Below, piece after piece: positions 21,474 through 31,998 of a stretch of DNA of 64,000 bases. The translations under genes were made by a program, and so were the position numbers. Under the pieces are notes generated by a model that saw only the letters and a list, made by a program, of their open reading frames with translations, was not told the origin of the DNA and searched no databases. How positions within the stretch are numbered: the first letter of the stretch is position 1; each line of letters opens with the position of its first letter. This stretch comes from Nannochloris sp. 'desiccata' (taxonomy: Eukaryota; Chlorophyta; Trebouxiophyceae; Chlorellales; Chlorellaceae), in NCBI GenBank assembly GCA_019044685.2, contig JAGTXX020000003.1, positions 1,178,001 through 1,242,000 on the forward strand, read 5' to 3'.

Positions 21474-21806
21474 CTAAGCAGCATTCTCTGCTTCGCATGC
21501 ATCTATCCATTCGCTATATACATCAATAGGTTCACTAAGAGCATGAATTTTAGTTTCCCAATGTTCGCTGCACAACGTACATTTAACTTGGCCTACGTTC
21601 CTCTCTCTATCGAGCTCACAGTGCACGCTTTTCTCTGCACGGATGCATAGGAAAGTTGACATTAGACACCGATGGCTTCTTAAAAGGAGAAACAAAATTT
21701 AAAATTATTACTTGCCTGCGTTGCAAAATGGGCATGAAAATGTTGTTTCAAGTTTTGGCCGTTGTTTTTTAGGCGGGGCCTTTGTTGTGCTCTTCTTCTT
21801 GGCCAT
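21474..21806 (-). CDS. ELOF1: Transcription elongation factor 1 homologue (ELOF1/Elf1)
   Basis: Exons 21716-21806 and 21474-21634 encode 83 residues. Elf1 is a small zinc-binding RNA polymerase II elongation factor that also aids transcription-coupled repair. The basic start MAKKKSTTKAPPKKQRPKLE, the first zinc pair CPFC, the joined segment NAEKSVHCELDRERNVG, the second pair CTLC, and the C-terminal LSEPIDVYSEWIDACEAEN reproduce the family from end to end. The correct frame needs a GC-AG intron (donor GCAAGT at 21715-21710, acceptor GTGCAG); the nearby GTAATA donor would put a stop shortly after the junction. It lies 430 bases from AFG1, divergently transcribed. Confidence 0.93.
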
Positions 21807-22236
21807 TGCTATATTATTGGACAAAAATGACTCCAAATGGCAGAACTATATTTGAAAATTAGTGACGATCAAATTTATAAGTTTTGCAGAATCAAAGCCG
21901 ACAGTGACTTGCCTGAATACTCGATATCTTCCAAAATCAACAATTAAAGTTTAGTGACTTCAAATCGAAGCAAAAGGAGTTGAGAAACTAAATCCAAACA
22001 AGTTGGTGAGATATCCCTCTAAATCTGTTTTGGCTAAGCTATATTCAATCGAGATACCATAATTAACTATGTAATTATTTCCGTGGTATTTTTATAAAAC
22101 CATCGGTGCTGTCTGATTGCCAATATGCCACCTAGAAGTCGAATGAATTTAAACTCGCATGTCCCAAAGATATATGTATTTAAAACCAAGACGCATTGAT
22201 CATCTACTGCCGTTTACATGTTGATATGCTCCTAAA
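21807..22236. other. Divergent promoter region ELOF1/AFG1
   Basis: AT-rich 430 bases between two start codons of opposite strand, no open frame or repeat of note. Confidence 0.5.
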
Positions 22237-23850
22237 ATGATTAGAAATAGGCGACATATCTTCAGAGCTCTCTGCGCTGCGGCAAAGGCACACGCCCTAA
22301 ACCATCCACCCTCCTCCGTTCCGCCAGCTGCAGCCAGACTAGTATCACCCACCTCTTGGCCTCTCAGTAGTCTTACTACGGTTCGCTACAAATCTGAACT
22401 AGCACGGGAACCTGAGGACGATTCTGAACCATCATTCTCAGCAACAGAATTGGCAGGTCTCGCAGCAAAACTTGCAGAGACAGCTTATACCACCACAGGC
22501 GGTCAACCAACTTCTGGTACAGGTCCTTTATTAGCGTACAACGAAGGAAAAGAAGAAGGTCTCCTACGTTCAGACCCTCGCCAAGAAGTCACCGTACTCG
22601 CACTACAGCGCCTCTACGACGATCTCGTACAGGCCATCCCGGCACCAAGCCCTCGAGGTAGAAGCGGACTCACACTTATCGATGCTGCAGAGAACAGTGG
22701 TGATGACGTTAATTCTAATAATAAACCGTGGTGGAAGAGCTTATTTGGTACACAGAAGACGGATATAGAGTCCGCTGCAGATGAATATGAACCGGAAGTA
22801 CAGGGGCTCTACATGTTTGGAGGGGTGGGTTGCGGGAAAACTATGCTTATGGATTTATTTGCAGCCTGTGCGCCTCCTCATTTTAAACTAGAACGCACGC
22901 ATTTTCACGATTTTATGCTCGATGTCCATTCCCGCTTAAGGGCGCATCAGTCAACACCAGATCCTCTTTCTCTGGTAGCTACAGAAATCGCATCGTCATG
23001 TCGGGTGCTGTGCTTGGATGAATTTTTCGTCACTGACGTCGCTGACGCTATGATTTTACATAGATTATTTGCTAGATTGTGGGAACAGGATCTTGTTTTG
23101 GTAGCTACCTCGAACAGACACCCAGATGCACTGTACGATGGAGGTCTCCAACGAGCGCTCTTTCTTCCTTTTATTTCAAAATTAAAGCGTGCATGTGTTG
23201 TCCATGATATGGCATCCCCTACAGACTATCGTAAATTAGCACACCATCGTGGAGGTCTCTATTTCACCTCTGAAGACCGAGAAAATGAGCTTCAAGAACG
23301 ATTTCTAGAGTTGGCGAACAACAATTCCATAGTCCCTCAATTAATAGAAGTCGCCATGGGCCGTACCCTAGAGATGCCTCGTACCGGTGGGTGCATTACT
23401 CAGTTTACTTTTAACGAATTATGCAATAGACCATTAGGTGCAGCTGATTATATCGCCTTGGCCAATGCTAAACATACAGTTGCGCTCTCTGGGGTGCCAA
23501 AATTTTCTGGGTCAAATCGTACTGCTGCCTATCGCTTTGTGACGTTGATTGATGTACTGTACGAGCATAGAGTAAGAGTCTTATGTGCTGCGGAGGCGAT
23601 GCCCTTGCAATTGTTTGAAAACATTAAAACAAATCAAGATGCGAAAACTGATGCTCTGGCTGCAGGGGGTAGTGGTACCGCTGCAGAAGAGGTGGTTGTT
23701 GATGACAATCTAGGGTTTTCCAAAGATAGAACTGTGAGTAGACTAACAGAGATGCAGAGTAAAGAGTATTTGAGAGCTCATGCAGAGAGACACGCTCCTG
23801 AGCTGTTGTATGCTTTGGATGAAGCTGAACACAGAGAGTTGCAGAAATAA
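22237..23850 (+). CDS. AFG1: AFG1/LACE1-like mitochondrial AAA+ ATPase
   Basis: Single exon, 537 residues. AFG1 proteins sit at the mitochondrial inner membrane and assist turnover of respiratory subunits. The basic start (MIRNRRHIFRALCAAAKAHA) is a good mitochondrial presequence. Walker A is GGVGCGKTMLMD (about residue 196) and Walker B is VLCLDEFFVTDVADAMIL. Family marks follow: VATSNRHPDALYDGGLQR, LPFISKLKRACVVHD, DYRKLAHH, FNELCNRPLGAADYIALA and the RFVTLIDVLYEHRVRV end segment. About 50 residues between the N-domain and Walker A are low-complexity and longer than usual. Confidence 0.92.
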   Translation: MIRNRRHIFRALCAAAKAHALNHPPSSVPPAAARLVSPTSWPLSSLTTVRYKSELAREPEDDSEPSFSATELAGLAAKLAETAYTTTGGQPTSGTGPLLAYNEGKEEGLLRSDPRQEVTVLALQRLYDDLVQAIPAPSPRGRSGLTLIDAAENSGDDVNSNNKPWWKSLFGTQKTDIESAADEYEPEVQGLYMFGGVGCGKTMLMDLFAACAPPHFKLERTHFHDFMLDVHSRLRAHQSTPDPLSLVATEIASSCRVLCLDEFFVTDVADAMILHRLFARLWEQDLVLVATSNRHPDALYDGGLQRALFLPFISKLKRACVVHDMASPTDYRKLAHHRGGLYFTSEDRENELQERFLELANNNSIVPQLIEVAMGRTLEMPRTGGCITQFTFNELCNRPLGAADYIALANAKHTVALSGVPKFSGSNRTAAYRFVTLIDVLYEHRVRVLCAAEAMPLQLFENIKTNQDAKTDALAAGGSGTAAEEVVVDDNLGFSKDRTVSRLTEMQSKEYLRAHAERHAPELLYALDEAEHRELQK

Positions 23851-24160
23851 ATATTTCTATATCGATATTCAAGATGTCGGTAAAAGTTTTTTTCTTCTGA
23901 TTGTCTCTCTACTTTTGCCCCGTGATCGCAGCTGTTCTTTTGTAATGTTTATTTTTCTAGTTAAATATTGCAATGTTAACAAGAGCGTGTATATGAAGAA
24001 TATCGAAGACAAAGGACGTAGAGGAGCAACGCGGAAGTAATAATGTTTCGTAGTTACCCTAATCAAGTGCATAAGACGGCGGAGAAATTTCCCGAAGCAA
24101 AGAAAGAAAAAAGGGAGTAAATCGCTGTAAATAAATACTGAATATGTCGAATAACTTCTT
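23851..24160. other. Intergenic between convergent genes
   Basis: 310 bases of shared 3' region between AFG1 and the membrane coiled-coil gene. No feature recognised. Confidence 0.5.
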
Positions 24161-25199
24161 CTATATGTTTGCTTTCGTAGCTGCAGCAGCCTCTGCTTTT
24201 GCCTTTGCACGCTGCAAAGACTCTCTCAAGGGGGCATTGTCATCTGAAGCAGCGGTGGTTGCACCTACAACTTTTCTGGCAGGGTTATCAAGGATGATAC
24301 TAGCATCATCGTTATCAATATCAACTTCTGTGCTGTTGAAACCCACTTCTTCTTCTTCTTCAGAAGCTACCAACTTCGCCTGTTCAGCTGCAAATGCCTT
24401 GAGCGTTTCATCTCCGCTGCCATTGCCCGCAGCGTCACCTCCACCGATGCTAGCAGAGTGCAGTGAGACGCTATGTGCATTTTGAATAATGCCAGCTTTC
24501 TTCATACGTCCTCTAAGGATGTCTAATTCTTGTGTGAGATTTGCTATTTGGTGTTTATATTGATCTAAAGCTTTTTTAAGAACGTGGGCTTCTGCTTGCC
24601 GGTTGGACAGTCTGCGTTCGAGTTCAGCGACTCGAGCTTCCGCTGTTTCAAGAAGAGATTTGAGCTCACTCACCTGGCCATCTCTCTGCAAATTAGAGAA
24701 TATATACCATTGTTAGAAAAATAATAGATAGATACGTATATTTATCTACCCAGACAAATTTGAAAATCCCTTGGTCTTCACCTCTCGAAGCGCGTCGGAG
24801 TCAGACTGCTGCTGCTGCTTATAGAAATCTCTCTCGCTTATTAAATCGTTGTTTTTAGTTAAGCTATCCACTGCCTCGACCTTTACTTCAGCCATCGATT
24901 GCTGCATCTTTGTGATTTTGAGCTCTGCGAGGAAAGATATTTTTCAACCAAGTGTCAGTTGGTGCTCGGTGTCGGTGATTGATGAGAGTACACAAAGATG
25001 AAGATAAAAAGGTGCATTAAAAACCAAAGCGCATACCTTGCTCTTGAAGATGTTGCCATAACCGGTTATGAGCTATTTTTGCACCGTAAAGGCTCATTCC
25101 TAAGGCAGCACAGGTTGCAGCTAGGATGAAAACTAAAGTTAGGAGGATTACAGGCTTTTTGCGCTGCCCACCATGGAATTTGCCTCCCTGCCAAGCCAT
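24161..25199 (-). CDS. Single-pass membrane protein with coiled coil, unknown function
   Basis: Exons 25037-25199, 24782-24924 and 24161-24685 splice in phase (GTATGC and GTGAAG donors) to 276 residues. The N-terminus is basic and followed by one membrane helix, VILLTLVFILAATCAALGMS (about residues 17-36), giving a signal-anchor or type II topology. Residues 50-150 form a coiled coil (VSELKSLLETAEARVAELER). The tail is acidic (SEEEEEVGF) and ends in an Ala/Lys-rich helix. The layout recalls Golgi or nuclear-envelope anchor proteins, but I recognise no family. It is divergent from XPA across only 153 bases. Confidence 0.7.
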
Positions 25200-25352
25200 C
25201 TAATCTACGCGTTTCCAGAAATAACAATAATGAATTATCTGATTCTCTTAAGCCCAGGAAAATTCAAATGGATTCAAATTTCGGGGTGATTTAAACACAA
25301 ACTCCCAAGTAACTCCGTAGTTTAAAATATTTGTTGTGTTTAAGAATCATGA

Positions 25353-25955
25353 ATGTCCGCAATGGAAGGTGGATTCATCATTGAGCCAGATACTACTATT
25401 GAGGCTGCAAAACCATCACCATCTCGACGATTTGATCCAAATGAAGACTTGATCCACGCTTCGTCTCAGCATTTCTGGGAACAACAAGGCTCGGATCAAA
25501 TCTCAAATACTGGATGCAGCCTGTGTAACAGCCTATCTTACTCTGACGAGTTTTTTAAAGCTTTCAAAGTCATGTTATGCAACCAATGCCGCCGCAATGA
25601 AAAACTCATTTCCAAGTCTACAGCAAAGCAAACATACCAACTAACAGATGGAGATATCTCGAAACTAGGGAGTATAAAACGGTCCAACCCTCACAGGAAA
25701 GACTGGCAGCCCATGAGGCTTTATTTAGAATCACAAGTTAGGGAGGTGGCTTTCGGCAAGCACGGCGGGGTCGAAGGCATTGAGGCGAGAGCTCGAGCTG
25801 TACTTGATGCAAAGCTACAAACACGTCTAAAGAAACGCCAGGAAGAGAAGCAAAAAGAACACCAAGAAATTGAGAGATTGAAAAGAATACGGAAGAAAAT
25901 TGAAGAGATCGAAGAGGATGTTAGAACGGCAGTTGATGACACAGAAGAAATATAA
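25353..25955 (+). CDS. XPA: XPA-like nucleotide-excision-repair zinc-finger protein
   Basis: Single exon, 200 residues. XPA verifies damage and scaffolds the excision-repair complex. The zinc finger has the exact human spacing, C55-x2-C58-x17-C76-x2-C79, followed by LISKSTAKQTYQLTDGDI and NPHRKDWQPMRLYLESQVRE, which match the XPA KTEAK-x-x-Y-L-L-x-D segment and the NPH-x-x-W-x-x-M-x-LYL segment of its DNA-binding domain. A long basic helix (KLQTRLKKRQEEKQKEHQEI) extends it as in other XPA proteins. The C-terminus has an acidic tail. The start ATG at 25353 is followed by a second in-frame ATG three codons on. Confidence 0.88.
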   Translation: MSAMEGGFIIEPDTTIEAAKPSPSRRFDPNEDLIHASSQHFWEQQGSDQISNTGCSLCNSLSYSDEFFKAFKVMLCNQCRRNEKLISKSTAKQTYQLTDGDISKLGSIKRSNPHRKDWQPMRLYLESQVREVAFGKHGGVEGIEARARAVLDAKLQTRLKKRQEEKQKEHQEIERLKRIRKKIEEIEEDVRTAVDDTEEI

Positions 25956-26397
25956 ACAGAATCGTAAAATTTTCCCTAGTTTACATACATATAAATTAAA
26001 AGGACAGAATGAAACGTCGAATGTGTATGATATATGCGATTAAGTACCTCTTATTCTGTACTACATAGAGTCTTACTTCAAGTACATTTGATTGTGATGA
26101 TCATATTTTCGTTTTTAGCTACCGAGTCTTCAAAATTTTCGTACGGAAAATCAAGGCAGATGATGTGCTCTTAATGCTTCCAATTTTGTTCTGTTGCGGT
26201 AGTTACAATGATAATAATGTGCTCGTATTGTACATTTGCTTGTTTGTCTTGATGCAGGGTTAGGATAATACTATTGTGAAGAGCTATTTAGTCAGGTGCA
26301 GGAAAGGTCGGGAGATCAAATGAGAACATCTAGAGGAGCCGGGGCCACTATTTCAGTGACATGTAACAGCAATTCATTCGATTAATTATACAATTCA
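25956..26397. other. Intergenic between convergent XPA and the Pro-rich gene
   Basis: 442 bases, AT-rich, the joint 3' region. No open frame or repeat of note. Confidence 0.5.
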
Positions 26398-29300
26398 TTA
26401 GAATTTAAAGAACACCTCAGTTCTGTTGATTGCTGGTGGAGTTGCAATGATAGCTAATTTTTCAGATCGAGGGCGCCGGGGTGGCGGCGCTCTTTTTACT
26501 TTTTTTGGAGGTGGCGGTCTCTTTAATTTACCTTTCTGAGGAGGTGGCTTTATTTTGAGAAGAACTGGAGGCGATCGCTTTACCAAGCTTTTGGGAGGTG
26601 GTCGTTTCTTCTTACTAAGTGAAGGCGATGGCCGTTTCTGTGGTGCCGTTGAAGTTGATTTGGGTGGAGGGAGTGCAGGTGATTTCTTCTTTGGTGGCGG
26701 CGCAGATTTGCGTTTCAAACTAGGCGGTGGTCGTTTTAAATGAGAGCCGCTAGCAGGTGATGGGCGTTTCTCCAAAGGAGGAGGAGATCTTCGCACAGGT
26801 GCCGGTCTTTTTATTGGAGGTGGGCTCTTTTTTACAGGGCCTGTAACATTCTTCATAGGAGGGGCTGCCTTTGCCTTGGGAGGAGGTGGACGTTTTCTAG
26901 CTGGGGTACGTACAGGGGGAGGTCGAGGGCTTTTCTTTGAAGCTCCAGCTACAGTTTTTGGTGGGGGAGGCCGACGTTTTAGTGGCGGGGGTGGAGAAGA
27001 ACGACGTTTAGGGGGAGGCGGTTTCTTTGAAGCTCCAGCTACAGTTTTTGGTGGGGGAGGCCGACGTTTTAGTGGCAGGGGTGGAGAAGAACGACGTTTA
27101 GGGGGAGGCGGTTTCTTTGAAGCTCCAGCTACAGTTTTTGGTGGGGGAGGCCGACGTTTTAGTGGCGGGGGTGGAGAAGAACGACGTTTAGGGGGAGGCG
27201 GTTTCTTTGAAGCTCCAGCTACAGTTTTTGGTGGGGGAGGCCGACGTTTTAGTGGCGGGGGTGGAGAAGAACGACGTTTAGGGGGAGGCGGTTTCTTTGA
27301 AGCTCCAGCTACAGTTTTTGGTGGGGGAGGCCGACGTTTTAGTGGCAGGGGTGGAGAAGAACGACGTTTAGGGGGAGGCGGTTTCTTTGAAGCTCCAGCT
27401 ACAGTTTTTGGTGGGGGAGGCCGACGTTTTAGTGGCGGGGGTGGAGAAGAACGACGTTTAGGGGGAGGCGGTTTCTTTGAAGCTCCAGCTACAGTTTTTG
27501 GTGGGGGAGGCCGACGTTTTAGTGGCAGGGGTGGAGAAGAACAACGTTTAGGGGGAGGCGGTTCCTTCCTAGGAGGAGGAGGAGGGGATCGCTTTGGAGA
27601 TAGCGTCGCCGGAGGAGGTGTTCTTCGCCAGCCTTTAGGTGGTGAAGGAGAAGGAGCTCTCTGTGGTTTTGGTGGCGGTGGAGATACACTGTAATCGTAA
27701 TCGTAATCACCTACATATGCCGCGTCTGAAGCACCACCAGCAGCTCCTGAGGTTATACCGTAATCGTAGTCTACAGAAATATAGCCATAATAGTCATAAT
27801 CAAGAGCTTGAGGGGGGGGAGGAGATTTTTTAGGAGGAGGGGGCCGAGACTTTTTGGGTGGGGGAGGAGATTTCTCTGGAGGAATATAATCAGCAAAGTA
27901 ATCATAATCAACGATGATCGTGCCTCCTCCTTCGTCTTCACTTGCTGAATAATCTGAAGGCAAATAATCCGAAGGCAAATAATCCGAAGGCAAATAATCC
28001 GAAGGCAAATAATCTTCTTCATCTGCAAGTGGAGGCGGGCTTGATGGAGGAGGAGGAGGACGAGGAGGCGTAGGCGGAGAGAGCGGCGGAGGAAGCGGCG
28101 GAGGCAGAGGAGGAGGAGGAGGAGGAGAGATAGGCGGGGGTGTGGCTGGAGAAGGCGATGTTGCATCGGGCGGCGGAGAGGGGACTGGAGAGGGAGATGG
28201 GGAAGGCGGGCTAGGAGGAGGAGGGGGAGAAGACGTCTGCGGCGGTGGCGGTGGTGATTCACTCGGTGGCGGAGCGTAGTCTTCAAAGTACACATCCTCA
28301 TAATCACTGGCTCCGCTAGTAGGTGGGGGTGTGGCTGGAGAAGGCGATGTTGCATCGGGCGGCGGAGAGGGGACTGGAGAGGGAGATGGGGAAGGCGGGC
28401 TAGGAGGAGGAGGGGGAGAAGACGTCTGCGGCGGTGGCGGTGGTGATTCACTCGGTGGCGGAGCGTAGTCTTCAAAGTACACATCCTCATAATCACTGGC
28501 TCCGCTAGTAGGTGGGGGTGTGGCTGGAGAAGGCGATGTTGCATCGGGCGGCGGCGAGGGGACTGGAGAGGGAGATGGGGAAGGTGGGCTAGGAGGAGGA
28601 GGGGCAGGAGGGGGAGAAGACGTCTGCGGCGGGGGCGGTGAAGAGTAGTCTTCAAAAAGAATATAGTCATAATCACTGACTCCACTAGTATCTGGAGCAG
28701 CGAAGAAGACTTCTTCATCTTCAGGTGAAGGTGGGATAGGTGAAGGGACCGGTGCTTCTTCTTCTGATGAGGTTGCAATAACCGGCGTTGTGGCACTATA
28801 GAGGTTCATATTCCCAAAATACGACGTATATCCAGTCGTATACCCTGGTGGATTGTGTGTTGTGACAATAATATCGCGTATTGTGTCAGTTTTAGAGACC
28901 AAGCTTGCACCAGAAGGGTCTATAGTACAAATAATACGATGCAGCTGCGGGTTGTTGGAATCGGCAAGAAAGCGTTTACCATTTAATACCCTGCAAGATA
29001 AAGAATTTTGAAGCGAGAAGAAAATTAGAGGTCAACTTAGTATGTCAAATGTGCATAATATAAATACCTGGATTGATTATTAGTTGATTACTTAATGTTA
29101 CGAATCGCTTTTCTTCCTCTTACCATCGCAACCCCATCACTTCTTTGCAGCCTCGATTTACGTATGTTGGAGCAGGGTTCACAGGATCAGTATCTCTGGT
29201 CATGACCTCAAATTGGAAATGATTCCATGCATCTCGTTGTAATTCATTTTCCCAGCCTCCAGTCGCTCTGCCCAGCGGAAAATCAATATAAAGCCCACTG

Positions 29301-30522
29301 GAGGAGTAGGGCCAGTTCGGGTTGTTGGCAGAGTCCTCTGTAATAGGCCCACCGAGAAAGGATGTCGCATAATCAAACCCATTCTGTGTTCCCTTACGAT
29401 TATCAAAACCCATTCGAGCAATAAAAGTAGGTCTAAATGTTCCATCGGGGCCGCCTGTAGCTTCGCCGAGCTCAATTTCAATAAGGGCGACTCGAGAGCA
29501 GGCGGCAGCATCGCTTTCAGTGCAGCCTGGCTGTCCAGGAGCGTTATCAATCCACTGTCCAGGAATATAGATGCTTATAGAAACAGATATTGGGACCCAT
29601 TTCACTAGTTTCTGATTTACATTGTATCTCCGTCCTTGTTTATTGTACTGCTCATCTGATAAGGAGCTGTCGCCAAAGGCGGTGGCACGGGCAGATGGGT
29701 GGCCGCTTGCATTCACACTGACAGCCAAAACCTGCATTAAAATGAGGATTTAATTTATATTTAGTATCTTATACGATATAAAAGCTTTATGTCCTCAAAT
29801 TATGGCTGCAATGAAATGAACACACATTATCGAGGCCGGCGTACTGTCCGTGCGTGCCAAAGCTCTGCGGTGGGAAAAGATCAGCAAACCACAATCCTCC
29901 TTGCCTTGTAGATTGAGCTGTAAGGGAGAGCGAATTGCTTGGAACAGGGTACCGAGCAGTCCGTCCGGGAGGTGTTGCTGTGGCCACTACCGGTACAGAG
30001 GCAGTGCCATCAGGATTTGTTGCTGTGACGGTCAAGGTGTAGCTCAGAGGTCCACTTGCATCTGTATGGAGCGTTCTTACGATAGTCAACAAACCGTTTT
30101 TTTGAACAAATGAATCGTCGATTCGACACCAGCTTGGATTTGCGGGAATAACTGCAGAGAATTAACAGCAAATGCGTATGAGTTTGAGAAAGAACAAGTC
30201 GTTGAGAAGTAGCAGGCTCCATTTCTTTTTCAGCTCTTATTTAGTATACAAGATGAGTTTAATGACATTAGATAGACCTACTGCTATATGTAGTATTAGT
30301 ATCAGTGTACTTAAACCATTTCTTAACATCTATACCAAATGGCTTCTCAATGACCATGTCTTTGCCCATGTTCCAATGATAGCTGGAATACAATGCAACA
30401 GGTGCTGTCGCTCTCGCAACTTTAGGCAAAAGGATTGCAACGATAACGAACAATATGATGCTATCTGAAAGGGTTAGTTTGGTCTTTGCCGTCGCAGACC
30501 ACCGCGAAAGGTGGTCACGCAT
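26398..30522 (-). CDS. Large hydroxyproline-rich (pherophorin/extensin-like) extracellular protein
   Basis: Four exons, 30282-30522, 29826-30151, 29124-29731 and 26398-28990, splice in phase to 1255 residues. The N-terminus has one hydrophobic segment (LSDSIILFVIVAILLPKVAR), a signal peptide or anchor. Exons 2-3 encode an ectodomain of about 330 residues with a few Cys (PSWCRIDDSF, GQPGCTESDAAACSR, NRGCKEV) and Ig-like or beta-sandwich character (SGPLSYTLTVTATNPDGTAS). The last exon is Pro-rich: SP(n)-type modules separated by DYED/DYDY tyrosine motifs, four SDYLP units, then seven 30-residue KRRPPPPKTVAGASKKPPPP repeats and a Lys/Pro tail. Such Ser-Pro(n) tracts are substrates for prolyl hydroxylation and arabinosylation, and Tyr motifs allow cross-linking. 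A wall, scale or matrix role is inferred. Confidence 0.75.
26941..27570 (-). repeat. Seven 90-bp tandem repeats in the Pro-rich gene
   Basis: Copies begin at 26941, 27031, 27121, 27211, 27301, 27391 and 27481, each 90 bp (30 codons), nearly identical. They differ mainly at one site (GGCGGGG or GGCAGGG) in the order G, A, G, G, A, G, A, which alternates Pro and Leu codons; the last copy diverges at its end. The plus strand is G-rich with runs of five G. Confidence 0.95.
27956..28014 (-). repeat. Four 15-bp repeats encoding SDYLP units
   Basis: Unit GAAGGCAAATAATCC on the plus strand, four copies with small variation, encoding a run of SDYLP pentapeptides. Confidence 0.9.
28141..28692 (-). repeat. 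Three 189-bp tandem repeats in the Pro-rich gene
   Basis: Units start at 28141, 28330 and 28519 (period 189 bp, 63 codons). Each encodes a Ser/Pro block plus an acidic tyrosine spacer (SGASDYEDVYFEDYAPPP). The first two are almost identical; the third, nearest the ectodomain, is diverged. Confidence 0.9.
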
Positions 30523-30831
30523 GATTAACTAGAACGCTAATGCTTCTGGCAAGAGCACCGCATTATGCTTCGAAAGGGGCTTTATAGGATCTATAATAGA
30601 ACATTCATATAGTTGAATACTTTTGGTTGCTGTCCAGCAATTTAAATGCGGGAAAGACGCGGCTTTGTGTGCCACCTTGTGACTACTCGCAGTCAAATGC
30701 GCGCCAACCATTTTTGATTTTTGGACGCCTGGCATTTTTCTTTTCTGAATGTGGTACTTTAACTAGAAATCGTGCTTAATCTATTACAGCTTCCCGCTAA
30801 ATCACAAATTCACCTCCAGTAGCGCTTATTA
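30523..30831. other. Upstream region of the Pro-rich gene with a short open frame
   Basis: A minus-strand ATG open frame of 68 codons (30529-30735) ends 6 bases before the Pro-rich gene start. It has no recognisable motif and is in another frame, so it could be an upstream ORF, a tiny gene, or chance. The rest contains the fibrillin 3' region. Confidence 0.35.
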
Positions 30832-31584
30832 TCATTGATGCCTCGTCATCAGAGTTTTACCACCAGTAGCCCTACTATTAACAGCTGCAAGCTCGTCTTC
30901 TGCTAAAAAGAAAGAATATGTTTTTTGCTTGGGTTCCCTTTGACCCTTCCAGGACTTGCCAAAGATTGCTATTTCAGAGGCATTAAACGAAAAATTCATA
31001 TCATAGACGTTGTTTTCAGGCGATGAAATGAAAGACGCGGTTCCAGAGAATGTAAAAGTAGCAGGACCGAGAAAACTTCTGAGCTCAATAGTTTGTTTTG
31101 TGACGTCAATGATGGCATCCTCTATAACAGGGATGTAGGCCCAGACAGGCATAGGAGCAGGGACTGCAAACACGAGGCGCCATGTTCCATTAAGGATTCC
31201 CGGGAAATCTGAAAGAAATAATGGAAACCAACGAGAAGGGAGTTAGTGGATGAAGTAGATGAAGTAAGTTGGGAGCAGTGACAAAAAAGAAAGGGAAATT
31301 AAATATAGAGACGTACTTTGGACTTGGGAAGACGTTTTGCTGGCAGATTCAACTTCTCTAAGGTATTGCAGCACTTGATCGGGTGGTGTTTTTTTTGTGC
31401 GGCAGGCTTCTTTCAACTTTTGCTTCGTGGCAGTCAGGTCGGCCGCTCTGATGCTGCTAGCAGTATGGACTCGAGCACATCTAGCAACTCTTTGGGAAGA
31501 AATAACAAACTGACGATTTACAGAATTGTATTGCAATGTACTGACGGAGAAAGAAGATCGTTGCAACTGCATTTGAAGATACAT
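30832..31584 (-). CDS. PAP/fibrillin-family plastid lipid-associated protein
   Basis: Exons 31317-31584 and 30832-31208 (donor GTACGT, acceptor TTTCAG) give 214 residues. Fibrillins are lipocalin-like proteins of plastoglobules and thylakoids. The N-terminus (MYLQMQLQRSSFSVSTLQYN) is Ser/Arg/Gln-rich, a plausible transit peptide. Helices with LKEACRTKKTPPDQVLQYLR precede the barrel, which opens NGTWRLVFAVPAPMPVWAYI, then ELRSFLGPATFTFSGTASF and FNASEIAIFGKSW, close to a plant PAP subgroup. The conserved C-terminal strand is short. Its start is 414 bases from the 3' end of the HPAT gene on the same strand. Confidence 0.75.
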
Positions 31585-31998
31585 CAGTTGTAATCTTGTT
31601 CAAACACGATTTGTTGCAATGCAGCCTTATTTACTTTCAGAAATTTTGTGCTATTGGGAGCAATTTTATTGCAATTGTATAGTAAATTCTAAGGATGGTA
31701 GAGAAATCCTAGATAGCTTAGTAAAATGGACAGATTTTGTGGAAAGATTATTATGCTGCGGCGGCAAAACATTCCTCAAGCCCTGTGAGCAGCTCTTAGA
31801 AAGCCAGTGCTCCTTCTTCCAAAGGCTCCAACCTCGCGCCTTACTGTCTCTTGATTACAGAATATTCAGGTTTAATATATATCATTAGAATAACAAATTA
31901 AATTAAACGCATAAAAGAAATAACCACTGAACTATCAAAATTCCCTCCCAAGCCTCGCTCAAATTCAAGCACAAAAAACTTGTTCACACAAAAAAAAT
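31585..31998. other. Intergenic with one unsupported plus-strand open frame
   Basis: Between the fibrillin start and the HPAT stop codon. A plus-strand ATG frame of 89 codons (31619-31888) has Cys and aromatic residues (LVKWTDFVERLLCCGG) but no recognised family and may be chance. Nothing else seen. Confidence 0.35.

Noticed and set aside
26941..27570. CRISPR-like array
   Set aside because: Repeats are contiguous, in frame and without unique spacers, inside a eukaryotic coding exon.
26876..27694. Plus-strand 272-codon frame rich in Gly and Arg (GGGGRRF repeats)
   Set aside because: It is the exact complement of the Pro-rich repeats; the minus strand has a spliced gene with signal peptide and ectodomain in frame, so this is a shadow.
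27771..28796. Minus-strand 341-codon frame rich in His, Arg and Leu
   Set aside because: Alternative frame of the same Pro-rich exon; composition follows from the repeats.
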